Of a stretch of 64,000 nucleotides of DNA, positions 18,820 through 26,235 are shown piece after piece. Under the pieces are notes generated by a model. That model was not told the origin of the DNA. It saw nothing but the letters and a program-made list of their open reading frames with translations, and did no database searches. This DNA comes from a bacterium. Lineage in GTDB: Bacteria > Sumerlaeota > Sumerlaeia > SLMS01. Each line of letters opens with the position of its first letter. Position 1 is the first letter of the stretch. Position numbers and translations under genes: made by a program. The stretch is from positions 40,820 through 104,819 of the forward strand of contig WGMQ01000023.1 in NCBI GenBank assembly GCA_016125005.1, in the 5' to 3' direction.

Positions 18820-18854
18820 CGCGGGTGCTCGCTGTGAATCGGCGAACACCCGCG
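18820..18854. terminator. Possible shared hairpin between convergent genes
   Basis: CGCGGGTG (18820-18827) pairs with CACCCGCG (18847-18854); inside, TCGC and GCGA can extend the stem. It lies between the convergent response-regulator and GNAT genes. There is no T-run, so termination is only suggested. Confidence 0.4.
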
Positions 18855-18861
18855 CGTCGTG

Positions 18862-19512
18862 TCATCCTGCTTCCTTCACCAACAACACCCCGCAATTGTC
18901 GCAGACCGGGTCGTTCAGGTACCCGCGCAGCAGACCGCGCATGGCGAAGCCCATGTGGACCTGCACGGATACGGTTGGGTCGTTGATCGTGCCCTGCTCC
19001 AGTCCGCGGTAGTATTCCTCCGGCGTCATCTCGTGCTTGCGGGCGCCGTAGCCGCTCGGCATCCCGACCTTCACCTGTCCCGCCAGTCTGAGATGAGCAA
19101 CCACCGCGTCCAGTGCCGCATAGATCCCCCGCGCCACGCCCCGTCCACGATAGTCGGGATGGGTTCCGATATCCGCTCCATAGAGCCATCTTCCTCGCGG
19201 GTCGTGCGAGGTCAGGAAGCCCCCCTGGATCACGTCGGCGAAGGCGTGGTTCGGGTGGTCAAAGTCGAAGTCGAGTCGGATGTTGCTCGTCATGCCGATG
19301 ACCCGGTCGCCGTCGAGCACCACGAACTGACCTTCCGGAAACAGCTCCAGATGCTTGCGATAGTGGACCGCGCGGAAACGCTCCTCCGGGGCCAGCGTGG
19401 GAAAAACCGTATCCTGCAGTTGCTGTAGCTGCTCGGCGTGCTCGGGGCGGGTGTTTGTGACGACCAACCCGCCTTTCAGTTCGGCGCGATACTGAAACAT
19501 GTGATTGCCCAT
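18862..19512 (-). CDS. GNAT-family N-acetyltransferase
   Basis: 216-residue enzyme with an acetyl-CoA-binding region reading LYGADIGTHPDYRGRGVARGIY, the R/Q-x-x-G-x-G/A motif of GNAT proteins. It is preceded by a long beta-hairpin with VVLDGDRVIGMTSNIRLD. The C-terminus adds a stretch with two close cysteines (VCDNCGVLL). The substrate is unknown. The ATG at 19512 follows the stop of the upstream peptidase gene by one base (TGAAATG); a second ATG at 19500 is possible. Longer upstream open sequence is overlap with the peptidase gene and is not used. Confidence 0.85.
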   Translation of the reverse strand: MGNHMFQYRAELKGGLVVTNTRPEHAEQLQQLQDTVFPTLAPEERFRAVHYRKHLELFPEGQFVVLDGDRVIGMTSNIRLDFDFDHPNHAFADVIQGGFLTSHDPRGRWLYGADIGTHPDYRGRGVARGIYAALDAVVAHLRLAGQVKVGMPSGYGARKHEMTPEEYYRGLEQGTINDPTVSVQVHMGFAMRGLLRGYLNDPVCDNCGVLLVKEAG

Positions 19513-19513
19513 T

Positions 19514-20263
19514 TCAGCGGGGGAGTTCCGGCGGGTCGTTGGGGAAGGTGATCGCCGCCAGCAAGGCGCGGCCGTAGTCACGCCACAGTTCCTCCGGAGG
19601 GCGGTCGCCCGCGCCGCGCGGGAATTCAAGGGTGATGATCGGGATGCCGAGCTCCTCGCCCGCGTAGGAACCGAGCGACCCTGCGCGGCTGCCGAGACGC
19701 TCGACCGGCAGGTCCGTGAAGCGCCCCATGTGGCGCGCCAGTTCCTCACCCGGACCGTCCCAGTCGATGACCTTCAGCGGCTCGTGCATGCTGACGATGC
19801 GCGAGGGCTTGTATTCTTCCAGCACCTGCTTGATGACGCGCGACTCCGGTTCCGAAAGCGGAGTGTCACCGGAGCGGCGGTTCTCGCGGCGATTGGCCGC
19901 CTCGAAGTTCCGATTCAGGTCCACGCCATTGGCGTTGAACCGGCGGTCATCCGCATATCCATCGGGGTTTACCACGGGCAGCACGACCACGCGCTTGCCC
20001 GCCATTATCTCTGGATGCTGGTCTAGGAACAACATCAGATCCCGGCAGAGCGGCGTCCCGGCGTTCTCATTGCCGTGAATCGTCGCCATGATGAGGACGA
20101 CTTCAGACCCTGTGCCCAGGTCGTATAGCGGGATGGGGCGCCCGCCGACCGACTGACCAACCTCGGTGGCGGCGGGGAGGCCTGCTCCCTTCCAAGTGGG
20201 CGTGGCGGCGCAGGAAGCGAGCAGCAGGGCCGTCATGGCCAGCGGCGCGAATCGAAGAAGCAT
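19514..20263 (-). CDS. M14-family zinc carboxypeptidase lipoprotein (MpaA-like)
   Basis: 249-residue lipoprotein: signal with lipobox LLASC (Cys18). The M14 fold shows the zinc motif HGNE (His63, Glu66), VVNPDGY, the substrate-binding DLNRNF, the third zinc ligand in SMHEP, and a catalytic-type Glu in TLEFPRG. It resembles murein-peptide amidase or gamma-D-Glu-meso-DAP peptidases such as MpaA, which recycle peptidoglycan peptides. The lipobox would place this one at a membrane surface facing the periplasm. The ATG at 20263 has GGGGAG eight bases upstream; a longer ORF start would spoil the signal. It is followed by a co-transcribed GNAT gene. Confidence 0.85.
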   Translation of the reverse strand: MLLRFAPLAMTALLLASCAATPTWKGAGLPAATEVGQSVGGRPIPLYDLGTGSEVVLIMATIHGNENAGTPLCRDLMLFLDQHPEIMAGKRVVVLPVVNPDGYADDRRFNANGVDLNRNFEAANRRENRRSGDTPLSEPESRVIKQVLEEYKPSRIVSMHEPLKVIDWDGPGEELARHMGRFTDLPVERLGSRAGSLGSYAGEELGIPIITLEFPRGAGDRPPEELWRDYGRALLAAITFPNDPPELPR

Positions 20264-20383
20264 GAAGTCGGACTCCCCAAAACGAATGCGGCAGCAGGCC
20301 CACAATCAGCTTTGCCAGCAATGGGAAAGGTGGACGGTACGAGGACGTGGAGGTTACGGCAGGGGAGCCACGAGTTCACTCAG

Positions 20384-20408
20384 CGCCCTTGCCGTGGCGG
20401 CAAGGGCG
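20384..20408. repeat. Perfect 11-bp inverted repeat
   Basis: CGCCCTTGCCG (20384-20394), loop TGG, CGGCAAGGGCG (20398-20408). No T-run follows on either strand, so it is not an obvious terminator. As DNA it could be an operator; as RNA, a stable hairpin upstream of the pdh promoter. Confidence 0.6.
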
Positions 20409-20643
20409 AGCGGTCTCCCTATCGATCCAGCGAATCGATGTTCTCCAGTGCCACAGCTATTGCATCCCTCCCGGGACTGAGTACCGCGGAAGGAAATCCG
20501 AAGCCTCGAGGTACCGTGCCAAGGACTGGGCACCGCACCGGGACGAAGCTCGGACGGGAACCAGCTCAGGATGCCCCCCAACAACAACGCGAGCGGTTTA
20601 GGGAAACGCCGGCGACCGACGCTCCAAGCGGTGACACATTGCC

Positions 20644-20673
20644 TTGCGTTCCGAAAGGGCCCCCTCCTATAAC
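20644..20673 (+). promoter_or_regulatory. Candidate promoter of the pdh operon
   Basis: TTGCGT (20644-20649), 18-base spacer, TATAAC (20668-20673). Predicted transcription start about 20680, giving a leader of roughly 105 bases before pdhA. Confidence 0.4.
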
Positions 20674-20784
20674 CGCCCCCGGTTTTGCCCCGTCAAAGCC
20701 GCCGTGACGATGGTTTGTTGCCGCGAAGTCCCCGAAAGACACCACGGCAAGATCGTCAATTTTGCATTCAACAAATCCCGATGG

Positions 20785-21885
20785 ATGGCCGCCATGTCGT
20801 CAACGAAGGACGCTCCCGCGAAAGGTAAGACCGCAAAAGGCAAGGCGAAGTTGCCTGCCAGCCTGACGCCGGAAAAGCTGAAGGAAATGTTCTACGAGAT
20901 GTTGCTGATCCGCCGCTTCGAAGAGAAGGTCGGCCAGCAATACCAGATGAAGAAGTTCTCCGGCTTCTGTCACTTGTACATCGGCCAGGAAGCGGTCGCC
21001 GTCGGCACCATCGGCGCCATCGCCAAGGGCAAGGACTACATCTTCACGACTTACCGTGACCACGCCCACGCGCTGCTGCTCGGCGTCACCCCCGGCCAGA
21101 TCATGGCCGAGCTCTTCATGCGCGCCGATGGCTGCTCGAAAGGCAAGGGCGGCTCGATGCACATGTACAACGGCCAGATGCGCTTCATGGGCGGTAACGG
21201 CATTGTCGGCGGTCACACCCCCCTCGCTACCGGCGCGGCCTTCGCCAGCAAGTACCGCAAGGAAGGCGCCGTCGCCGTCACCTACATGGGCGACGCCGCC
21301 ATGAATCAGGGCACCTTCCACGAGTCCCTCAACATGGCCGGGCTCTGGAAGCTCCCCGCCATCTACATCGTCGAAAACAACATCTACGGCATGGGCACCT
21401 CGGTGGTTCGCTCCTGCGCCGAGCCCGAGCTCTACAAGCGCACCGAGGGTCCCTATCGGATCCCCGGCTTCCGCGTGAACGGCATGGACGTCATCGAAGT
21501 CTACAACGCCATGGAGATGGCGCTTGAGAAGGCCCGCAACTTCCAGCCCGTCTTCCTCGAAATGGTCACCTACCGCTATCGCGGCCACTCCATGTCCGAC
21601 CCCGCCACCACCTATCGCAACAAGGACGAGGTGGGCGAGTGGCAGCTCAAGGACCCGATGGATCGCCTCAAGGCGGACTTCCCGGACATCATCACGGAGA
21701 ACTTCGTGAAGGAGAGCGAGGCCAAGATCAAGGACGTCGTCGCCGACTCCATCGCCTTCGCCGAAAACTCCCCCTATCCGGACCAGTCGGAAGTCTGGAC
21801 CCACGTCTACGCCGACTGCGTGGGCTACCCCAAGCCCGACGTGAATCCCAACAAGCTCGCTTTCCCGTACCACGAGTACCCGTGA
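20785..21885 (+). CDS. pdhA: Pyruvate dehydrogenase E1 component, alpha subunit
   Basis: Thiamine-diphosphate-dependent decarboxylating subunit of a 2-oxo acid dehydrogenase complex. The 366-residue product has the ThDP/Mg motif beginning GDAAMNQG and ending IVENN, the active-site stretch GGNGIVGGH, and the phosphorylation-loop region YRYRGHSMSDP. Met at 20785 or 20794 are the plausible starts; the N-terminus is Lys/Ala-rich. The order E1alpha-E1beta-E2 with the SKGKGGSMH motif favours pyruvate (or acetoin) over branched-chain substrates. It is the first gene of the operon; no E3 gene is in the window. Confidence 0.94.
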   Translation: MAAMSSTKDAPAKGKTAKGKAKLPASLTPEKLKEMFYEMLLIRRFEEKVGQQYQMKKFSGFCHLYIGQEAVAVGTIGAIAKGKDYIFTTYRDHAHALLLGVTPGQIMAELFMRADGCSKGKGGSMHMYNGQMRFMGGNGIVGGHTPLATGAAFASKYRKEGAVAVTYMGDAAMNQGTFHESLNMAGLWKLPAIYIVENNIYGMGTSVVRSCAEPELYKRTEGPYRIPGFRVNGMDVIEVYNAMEMALEKARNFQPVFLEMVTYRYRGHSMSDPATTYRNKDEVGEWQLKDPMDRLKADFPDIITENFVKESEAKIKDVVADSIAFAENSPYPDQSEVWTHVYADCVGYPKPDVNPNKLAFPYHEYP

Positions 21886-21959
21886 TTCGGGTCCTCGCGG
21901 ACGTCCCCCTGATCTGCTGAATACACCCTTACCACACCAGCACTTTCGAGAGACAAAAG

Positions 21960-22946
21960 ATGGCATTGATTACCTTCCGGGAAGCGTTGAACCAGGCCCT
22001 CGCCGAGGAAATGGAACGCGACGACCAAGTATTCCTCATGGGCGAGGAAGTGGGACTTTTCAACGGCGCCTACAAGGTGAGCGCCGGCCTCATGGAGCGC
22101 TTTGGCGAGCACCGCGTCATCGACTCCCCGATCACTGAAAACAGCTTCGTTGGCCTTGGCATCGGCGCCGCCAATGTCGGCATGCGCGCCGTCATCGAGG
22201 TCATGACCTTCAATTTCGCCACGCTGGCCCTCGACCAGATGATGAACAACGCGGCGAAGCTCCGTTACATGTCCGGCGGCCAGTTCGCCTGCCCGATGGT
22301 CCTTCGCGGACCGAACGGCGCTGGTGGCTCCCTCGCCGCCCAGCACAGCCAGGCGCTCGAGCAGCAGTTCGTCCACATCCCGGGCCTCAAGGTTGTCATG
22401 CCTTCGACCCCGGCGGACGCCAAGGCACTCCTCAAGGCCGCGATTCGGGACCCAGATCCGGTCGTGTTCATGGAGAGCGAAAAGCTTTACAACTACAAGG
22501 GCGAGGTGCCCGAAGGCGAGCACATCCTCCCCATCGGCGTCGGCGAAGTGAAGCACACCGGCTCCGACGTCACCATCGTGACCTACGGCCGCATGTACAC
22601 CCACGCGGTTCTCCCCGCCATCGAGCGTCTCGAAGCCGAAGAGGGCATCAGCGTGGAAGTTGTCGACCCGCGGACGCTGCGTCCGCTCGACCTCGACACG
22701 ATTCTCAAGTCCGTCGCCAAGACCAACCGCATGGTCCTCGTCGAAGAATGCTGGCCCCAGGCCAGCGTCGGCGCCTGGATCTGCGAACAGGTCTACGCCA
22801 AGGGCTTCGATCTTCTCGATTCCCCGATCGAGCGACTCAGCCACCTCGACGTGCCGATGCCCTACGCCCGCAACCTGGAGGACGAGGTCATCCCGTCCGC
22901 CGACGGTGTGGTCGAGGCCGTCAAGAAGGTCTGCTACAAGCGATAA
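21960..22946 (+). CDS. pdhB: Pyruvate dehydrogenase E1 component, beta subunit
   Basis: 328-residue partner of the E1 alpha subunit in the alpha2-beta2 heterotetramer. It begins MALITFREALNQALAEEM and has the typical GEEVGLFNGAYKVS, the transketolase-type PITENSFVGLGIGAA block and the C-terminal domain with VEVVDPRTLRPLD. GAGA lies a few bases upstream of the ATG. Spacing of 74 bases from pdhA and 60 bases to the E2 gene is consistent with one transcript. Confidence 0.96.
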   Translation: MALITFREALNQALAEEMERDDQVFLMGEEVGLFNGAYKVSAGLMERFGEHRVIDSPITENSFVGLGIGAANVGMRAVIEVMTFNFATLALDQMMNNAAKLRYMSGGQFACPMVLRGPNGAGGSLAAQHSQALEQQFVHIPGLKVVMPSTPADAKALLKAAIRDPDPVVFMESEKLYNYKGEVPEGEHILPIGVGEVKHTGSDVTIVTYGRMYTHAVLPAIERLEAEEGISVEVVDPRTLRPLDLDTILKSVAKTNRMVLVEECWPQASVGAWICEQVYAKGFDLLDSPIERLSHLDVPMPYARNLEDEVIPSADGVVEAVKKVCYKR

Positions 22947-23006
22947 GCCCCGGCGTCCTGCGTCGGATCATCCCCTGCCCATAATCCAATTCAAAGAGGC
23001 GCTTTC

Positions 23007-24257
23007 ATGGCCACAGCAGTAACCCTCTTGCAGCTTTCCCCCACGATGACCGAGGGAACGGTCGTTAAGTGGCTCGTCAAGGAAGGCGACGTCGTCAGCA
23101 GCGGAACCCCCATTGCGGAAATCGAGACCGACAAGGCCGTCATGGAGCAGGAAAGCTTCGAGGACGGCACCGTCCTGAAGGTCCTCGTGAAGGAAGGCGT
23201 GAAGGTTGCCGTCGGTTCGCTCCTGATGGTGACGGGCGAGAAGGGCGAAGACATCTCCGGCCTCGTTGGCGGCGATGGCAAAGCTGCTCCCGCCAAGTCT
23301 GCCGCTCCCGCCGCGGCCCCGGCGGCCTCTGCTCCCGCTCCCGCCGCAGCCGCCCCGGCCCCCGACGTTGTGGGACCGCCCTCCATTGATCGCGTTGTTG
23401 CGTCGCCCCTGGCCCGCAAGATGGCCAAGGACGCGGGACTCGATTTGGCCGCCGTCAGCGGCACCGGCCCCAACGGCCGCGTGATCCGTCGCGACATCGA
23501 GACGGTCCTCACCGCTCCTGCTGCCTCCAAGCCTGCCGCCTCCGCACCGGCCGCCACCCTCCCCGCCGTCGTGGCCGAGGCCGAGCGCGTTGCCCTCTCA
23601 GGAATGCGCCAGACCATCGCCCGCCGCCTAGTCGAGTCCAAGACCACGATCCCGCACTTCCAGCTTACCATCGACGTCCGCGGCGAGCGTCTCCTCGACG
23701 CCGTGGCCCGCATCAAGCAGTCCCACCCCGACGCCAAGGTTACCGTCACCCACTTCCTCATCAAGGCAATGGGTGCCATCGCCATGCGTCACAAGGCCAT
23801 CCGCACCCAGTGGGCCGGCGACGCCGTCCAGATCGTTCCCGGCGCAAGCATCAGCGTGGCGGTGGCGATCGAGGAAGGTCTCGTGACCCCCGTCATCCGT
23901 GACGTCCAGACCAAGGGCGTCCTCAAGATCGCGGAAGAACTCCGTGAACTCGCGGGCAAGGCTCGTGAGCGCAAGCTCTCCGCCGCCGACATGAGCGGTG
24001 GCGTCCAGACCATCAGCAACCTCGGCATGTTCGGCATTCATCAGTTCAACGCCATCGTCAACCCGCCCGAGTCCTCCATCCTCGCCGTCGGCGCCATGGA
24101 AGACCGCCCCGTCGTCGAGAGCGGCTCCATCGTCCCCGGCAAGGTCATGACGATCACCATGAGCGCCGATCACCGCATCATCGACGGCGCGGTCGGGGCT
24201 GCCTATCTTCAGGACCTGAAGAAGGCCCTCGAAGACCCCCTTCTCATGCTGCTGTAA
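23007..24257 (+). CDS. pdhC: Dihydrolipoamide acetyltransferase, E2 of pyruvate dehydrogenase
   Basis: 416-residue E2 core protein. One lipoyl domain with modified Lys43 in ETDKAVME, an Ala/Pro-rich flexible linker (about 88-122), a peripheral-subunit-binding domain (about 130-165; VVASPLARKMAKDAGLDLAAV, GTGPNGRVIRRDIE), a second linker, and the acyltransferase domain ending with active-site HRIIDG. It accepts the acetyl group from E1 and passes it to CoA, and forms the oligomeric core. A strong intrinsic terminator follows directly. Confidence 0.96.
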   Translation: MATAVTLLQLSPTMTEGTVVKWLVKEGDVVSSGTPIAEIETDKAVMEQESFEDGTVLKVLVKEGVKVAVGSLLMVTGEKGEDISGLVGGDGKAAPAKSAAPAAAPAASAPAPAAAAPAPDVVGPPSIDRVVASPLARKMAKDAGLDLAAVSGTGPNGRVIRRDIETVLTAPAASKPAASAPAATLPAVVAEAERVALSGMRQTIARRLVESKTTIPHFQLTIDVRGERLLDAVARIKQSHPDAKVTVTHFLIKAMGAIAMRHKAIRTQWAGDAVQIVPGASISVAVAIEEGLVTPVIRDVQTKGVLKIAEELRELAGKARERKLSAADMSGGVQTISNLGMFGIHQFNAIVNPPESSILAVGAMEDRPVVESGSIVPGKVMTITMSADHRIIDGAVGAAYLQDLKKALEDPLLMLL

Positions 24258-24280
24258 TCCCCGTCTTTCCCATCACAACG

Positions 24281-24311
24281 CCCCCGCCGATCCCCGGCGG
24301 GGGTTTTCTTT
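24281..24311 (+). terminator. Rho-independent terminator of the pdh operon
   Basis: Nine-base GC stem (24281-24289 with 24295-24303), 5-base loop, then TTTTCTTTT. Confidence 0.92.
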
Positions 24312-24618
24312 TGCCCCCTTGCGACAAACCGTCACGCCCAGCTGCACCGCTGTATTTGATGGACTTGCCGCACCAACCGCGCTCGGGGTTTCGCCCATGC
24401 CCATCTCAGGCAGCGCCCTCGCGGGCTCTCATCCCTTAAGCGTTTTAACCGACCGAGCCCCCTCCGTAAACCCCGCCGCGTTCGAAAAAGTTCCGCCAAG
24501 AGTTGACTGGCCCCTAAATCGCAATGAAACCTGTTGCGACTTTCCGCGAAAGGCACATATGATGACTGTTGCGTATCCAATCTCCATCGAGGCCCTCAGA
24601 AAAAAGAAGGGACCCAAC
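24312..24618 (+). other. Intergenic leader of the response regulator gene
   Basis: About 307 bases between the pdh terminator and the next gene. The frame of the response regulator is open through much of it, but no ribosome-binding site or homologous N-terminus supports an earlier start. It contains the candidate promoter at 24534-24563. Confidence 0.6.
24534..24563 (+). promoter_or_regulatory. Candidate promoter of the response regulator gene
   Basis: TTGCGA (24534-24539), 18-base spacer, TATGAT (24558-24563); predicted start near 24570, about 50 bases before the ATG. Confidence 0.4.
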
Positions 24619-25194
24619 ATGAACGAGCGTGCCCGAGTACTCGCCGTGGACGATCAGGAGGACATTCTGGACCTGATCCAGATGACCTTGGATCCCCATT
24701 ATGACGTGGCAACCCTGACCAATCCCGTCGACCTCTTTGAGGTCATGGAAATGTTTGAGCCCGATTTGCTCATCCTCGACGTGATGATGCCGCGCGTCAC
24801 CGGCTTCCAGCTGACGGAGCTGCTGCGCAAAGGGAACCATCGGAACATCCCCATCATCATCCTCTCCGCCAAGAGCACGGCGGGGGAGATCAAGCATGGC
24901 TACAAGGTCGGCGCGACCCTGTACCTAACCAAGCCCTTCCAGCCAGAACGTCTTGTGAAGAATGTGCAGACCCAGTTCCAGCTCACCCCGCCGATGTTGC
25001 GCAAGCGCCTCTCCAATGAGGAGGTCGGTCATCAGGCCGAGCAGAAGCAGTCCTTCCGCAAAGGCTACCTCAAGCTGAGCAAGGCTTTCGAGCGCAAGGA
25101 TCCGATGATCGACATTCGCAAGCGTCTTGTGGCGAAGATGACCAAGGACCACAGCGAGATCGACCCGACCTTCGGAAAAAACAACAACACCTAA
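24619..25194 (+). CDS. Single-receiver response regulator
   Basis: 191-residue protein: receiver domain with acidic pair (AVDDQED), phospho-acceptor Asp55 (LILDVMMPRVTG) and the conserved Lys in YLTKPF. After residue 125 there is no DNA-binding or enzymatic domain, only a basic, helical tail of about 65 residues rich in Lys and Arg. It is probably a protein-protein signalling relay (CheY- or PilG-like) whose target is unknown. The ATG has AGAAGGGA six bases upstream. Its stop overlaps the convergent aldolase gene by four bases. Confidence 0.88.
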   Translation: MNERARVLAVDDQEDILDLIQMTLDPHYDVATLTNPVDLFEVMEMFEPDLLILDVMMPRVTGFQLTELLRKGNHRNIPIIILSAKSTAGEIKHGYKVGATLYLTKPFQPERLVKNVQTQFQLTPPMLRKRLSNEEVGHQAEQKQSFRKGYLKLSKAFERKDPMIDIRKRLVAKMTKDHSEIDPTFGKNNNT

Positions 25195-26078
25195 GCCCGC
25201 CCGAGCATCCGTCTGACCACCTCTTCGATGACGGCCCGAACCTCGGGATCGTCGGCGCGCCTCTCCTTCGGAGGGGCGTTTTGCTTGCCTGAATTCGTTC
25301 GGTACTGGAGGCGTGGCGGCAGCTTGGGCGAGTCCTCAATCGGTCCCGGGTGCGGCACATAGGGGGGGAACACCACCTCCGGGCCGCCGGGAACCACGCC
25401 GGGGGAGCACGGTCCGCAGTCAACCGAACGCTTGTCGGCGATGCCAAGTCGCTGCTTCAGCTTCAGCAACTCCTCGATCCCCTTCATGTTGATCGTCTGC
25501 CAATCGCCCAATTGACCGGCCAGCAATAGGATACGGCAGTACTGGTCCAACGTCTCCATCTTGTAGTAGGCGTCGAAGGGATCCTGGCCGATAGCCACGG
25601 CACCGTGATTCGTCAGCAGGAAACAATCGTGATGATGCACCCAGGGGGCAATGGTCCGCGCGAACTCCCAGGTCCCCGTCGTCTCGTAGGGCGCCATCGG
25701 GATCTCGCCGATGAAGAGGTCGACTTCCTGAAGAACGCACTTCGGGAGGTCGCGCTTCGCCACGGTGAAGGCGGTCGCATGCGGCGGGTGCACGTGAACG
25801 ACCGAGTGAACGTCGGGACGGTTCCGATAAATGAAGAGGTGGATGCGGACTTCGCTGGTACCCTTCCGGCTCCCTGCGACGTGGTTGCCATCCAGGTCGA
25901 CAATGACCATGTCCTCGGGCTTCATGAATCCCTTGGATATCAACGTCGGCGTGCAAAGGACCCGATCCTCCGAAAGGCGGAAGGAAAAATTGCCGTCATT
26001 CGAGGCGACGAAACCTCGCTGCCACACGCGTCGTCCGACTTCGCAAAGGGCCTCCGCGACGTCCTTTGGGTCCACCAT
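25191..26078 (-). CDS. Class II aldolase/adducin family protein with C-terminal tail
   Basis: 295-residue zinc-dependent aldolase of the L-fuculose/L-rhamnulose-phosphate aldolase family. These enzymes split a ketose phosphate into DHAP and lactaldehyde. Visible: SNDGNFSFR near residue 26, Glu76 at the catalytic position (TSEVRIH), zinc ligands His95 and His97 in VHVHPPH, and a third histidine in TNHGAVAIG. The catalytic domain ends near residue 215. A Pro-rich linker of about 60 residues follows, then a short amphipathic helix (EVRAVIEEVVRRML). That layout matches encapsulation peptides of aldolases in PVM-type bacterial microcompartments, but no shell gene is in the window. The neighbours are not sugar-catabolic. 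Confidence 0.88.
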   Translation of the reverse strand: MVDPKDVAEALCEVGRRVWQRGFVASNDGNFSFRLSEDRVLCTPTLISKGFMKPEDMVIVDLDGNHVAGSRKGTSEVRIHLFIYRNRPDVHSVVHVHPPHATAFTVAKRDLPKCVLQEVDLFIGEIPMAPYETTGTWEFARTIAPWVHHHDCFLLTNHGAVAIGQDPFDAYYKMETLDQYCRILLLAGQLGDWQTINMKGIEELLKLKQRLGIADKRSVDCGPCSPGVVPGGPEVVFPPYVPHPGPIEDSPKLPPRLQYRTNSGKQNAPPKERRADDPEVRAVIEEVVRRMLGRA

Positions 26079-26235
26079 GATTACGCCATCTCCAAGGTCA
26101 ACTGGCGGGATTCAAGAGCAGCCCCGGGAAAAGCCCAACCCCAGATTACGCCGACCACGCAGATTATTTCGACACGGGAAGGCGCACCGAAACGTGACAA
26201 ATGCTGCTGTCCGCGTCGACCTACGTCGAAAGCCA

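Larger units (their letters stand above)
20264..20784. other. Divergent intergenic region between the peptidase lipoprotein and pdh genes
   Basis: About 520 bases without a credible gene; short open frames here have no family match and poor coding character. It holds a perfect 11-bp inverted repeat with a 3-base loop (20384-20408) and a candidate promoter (20644-20673) facing the pdh operon. Confidence 0.6.

Noticed and set aside
20354..20587. Minus-strand frame of 77 codons in the pdh upstream region
   Set aside because: Sits over the hairpin and shows no coding character.
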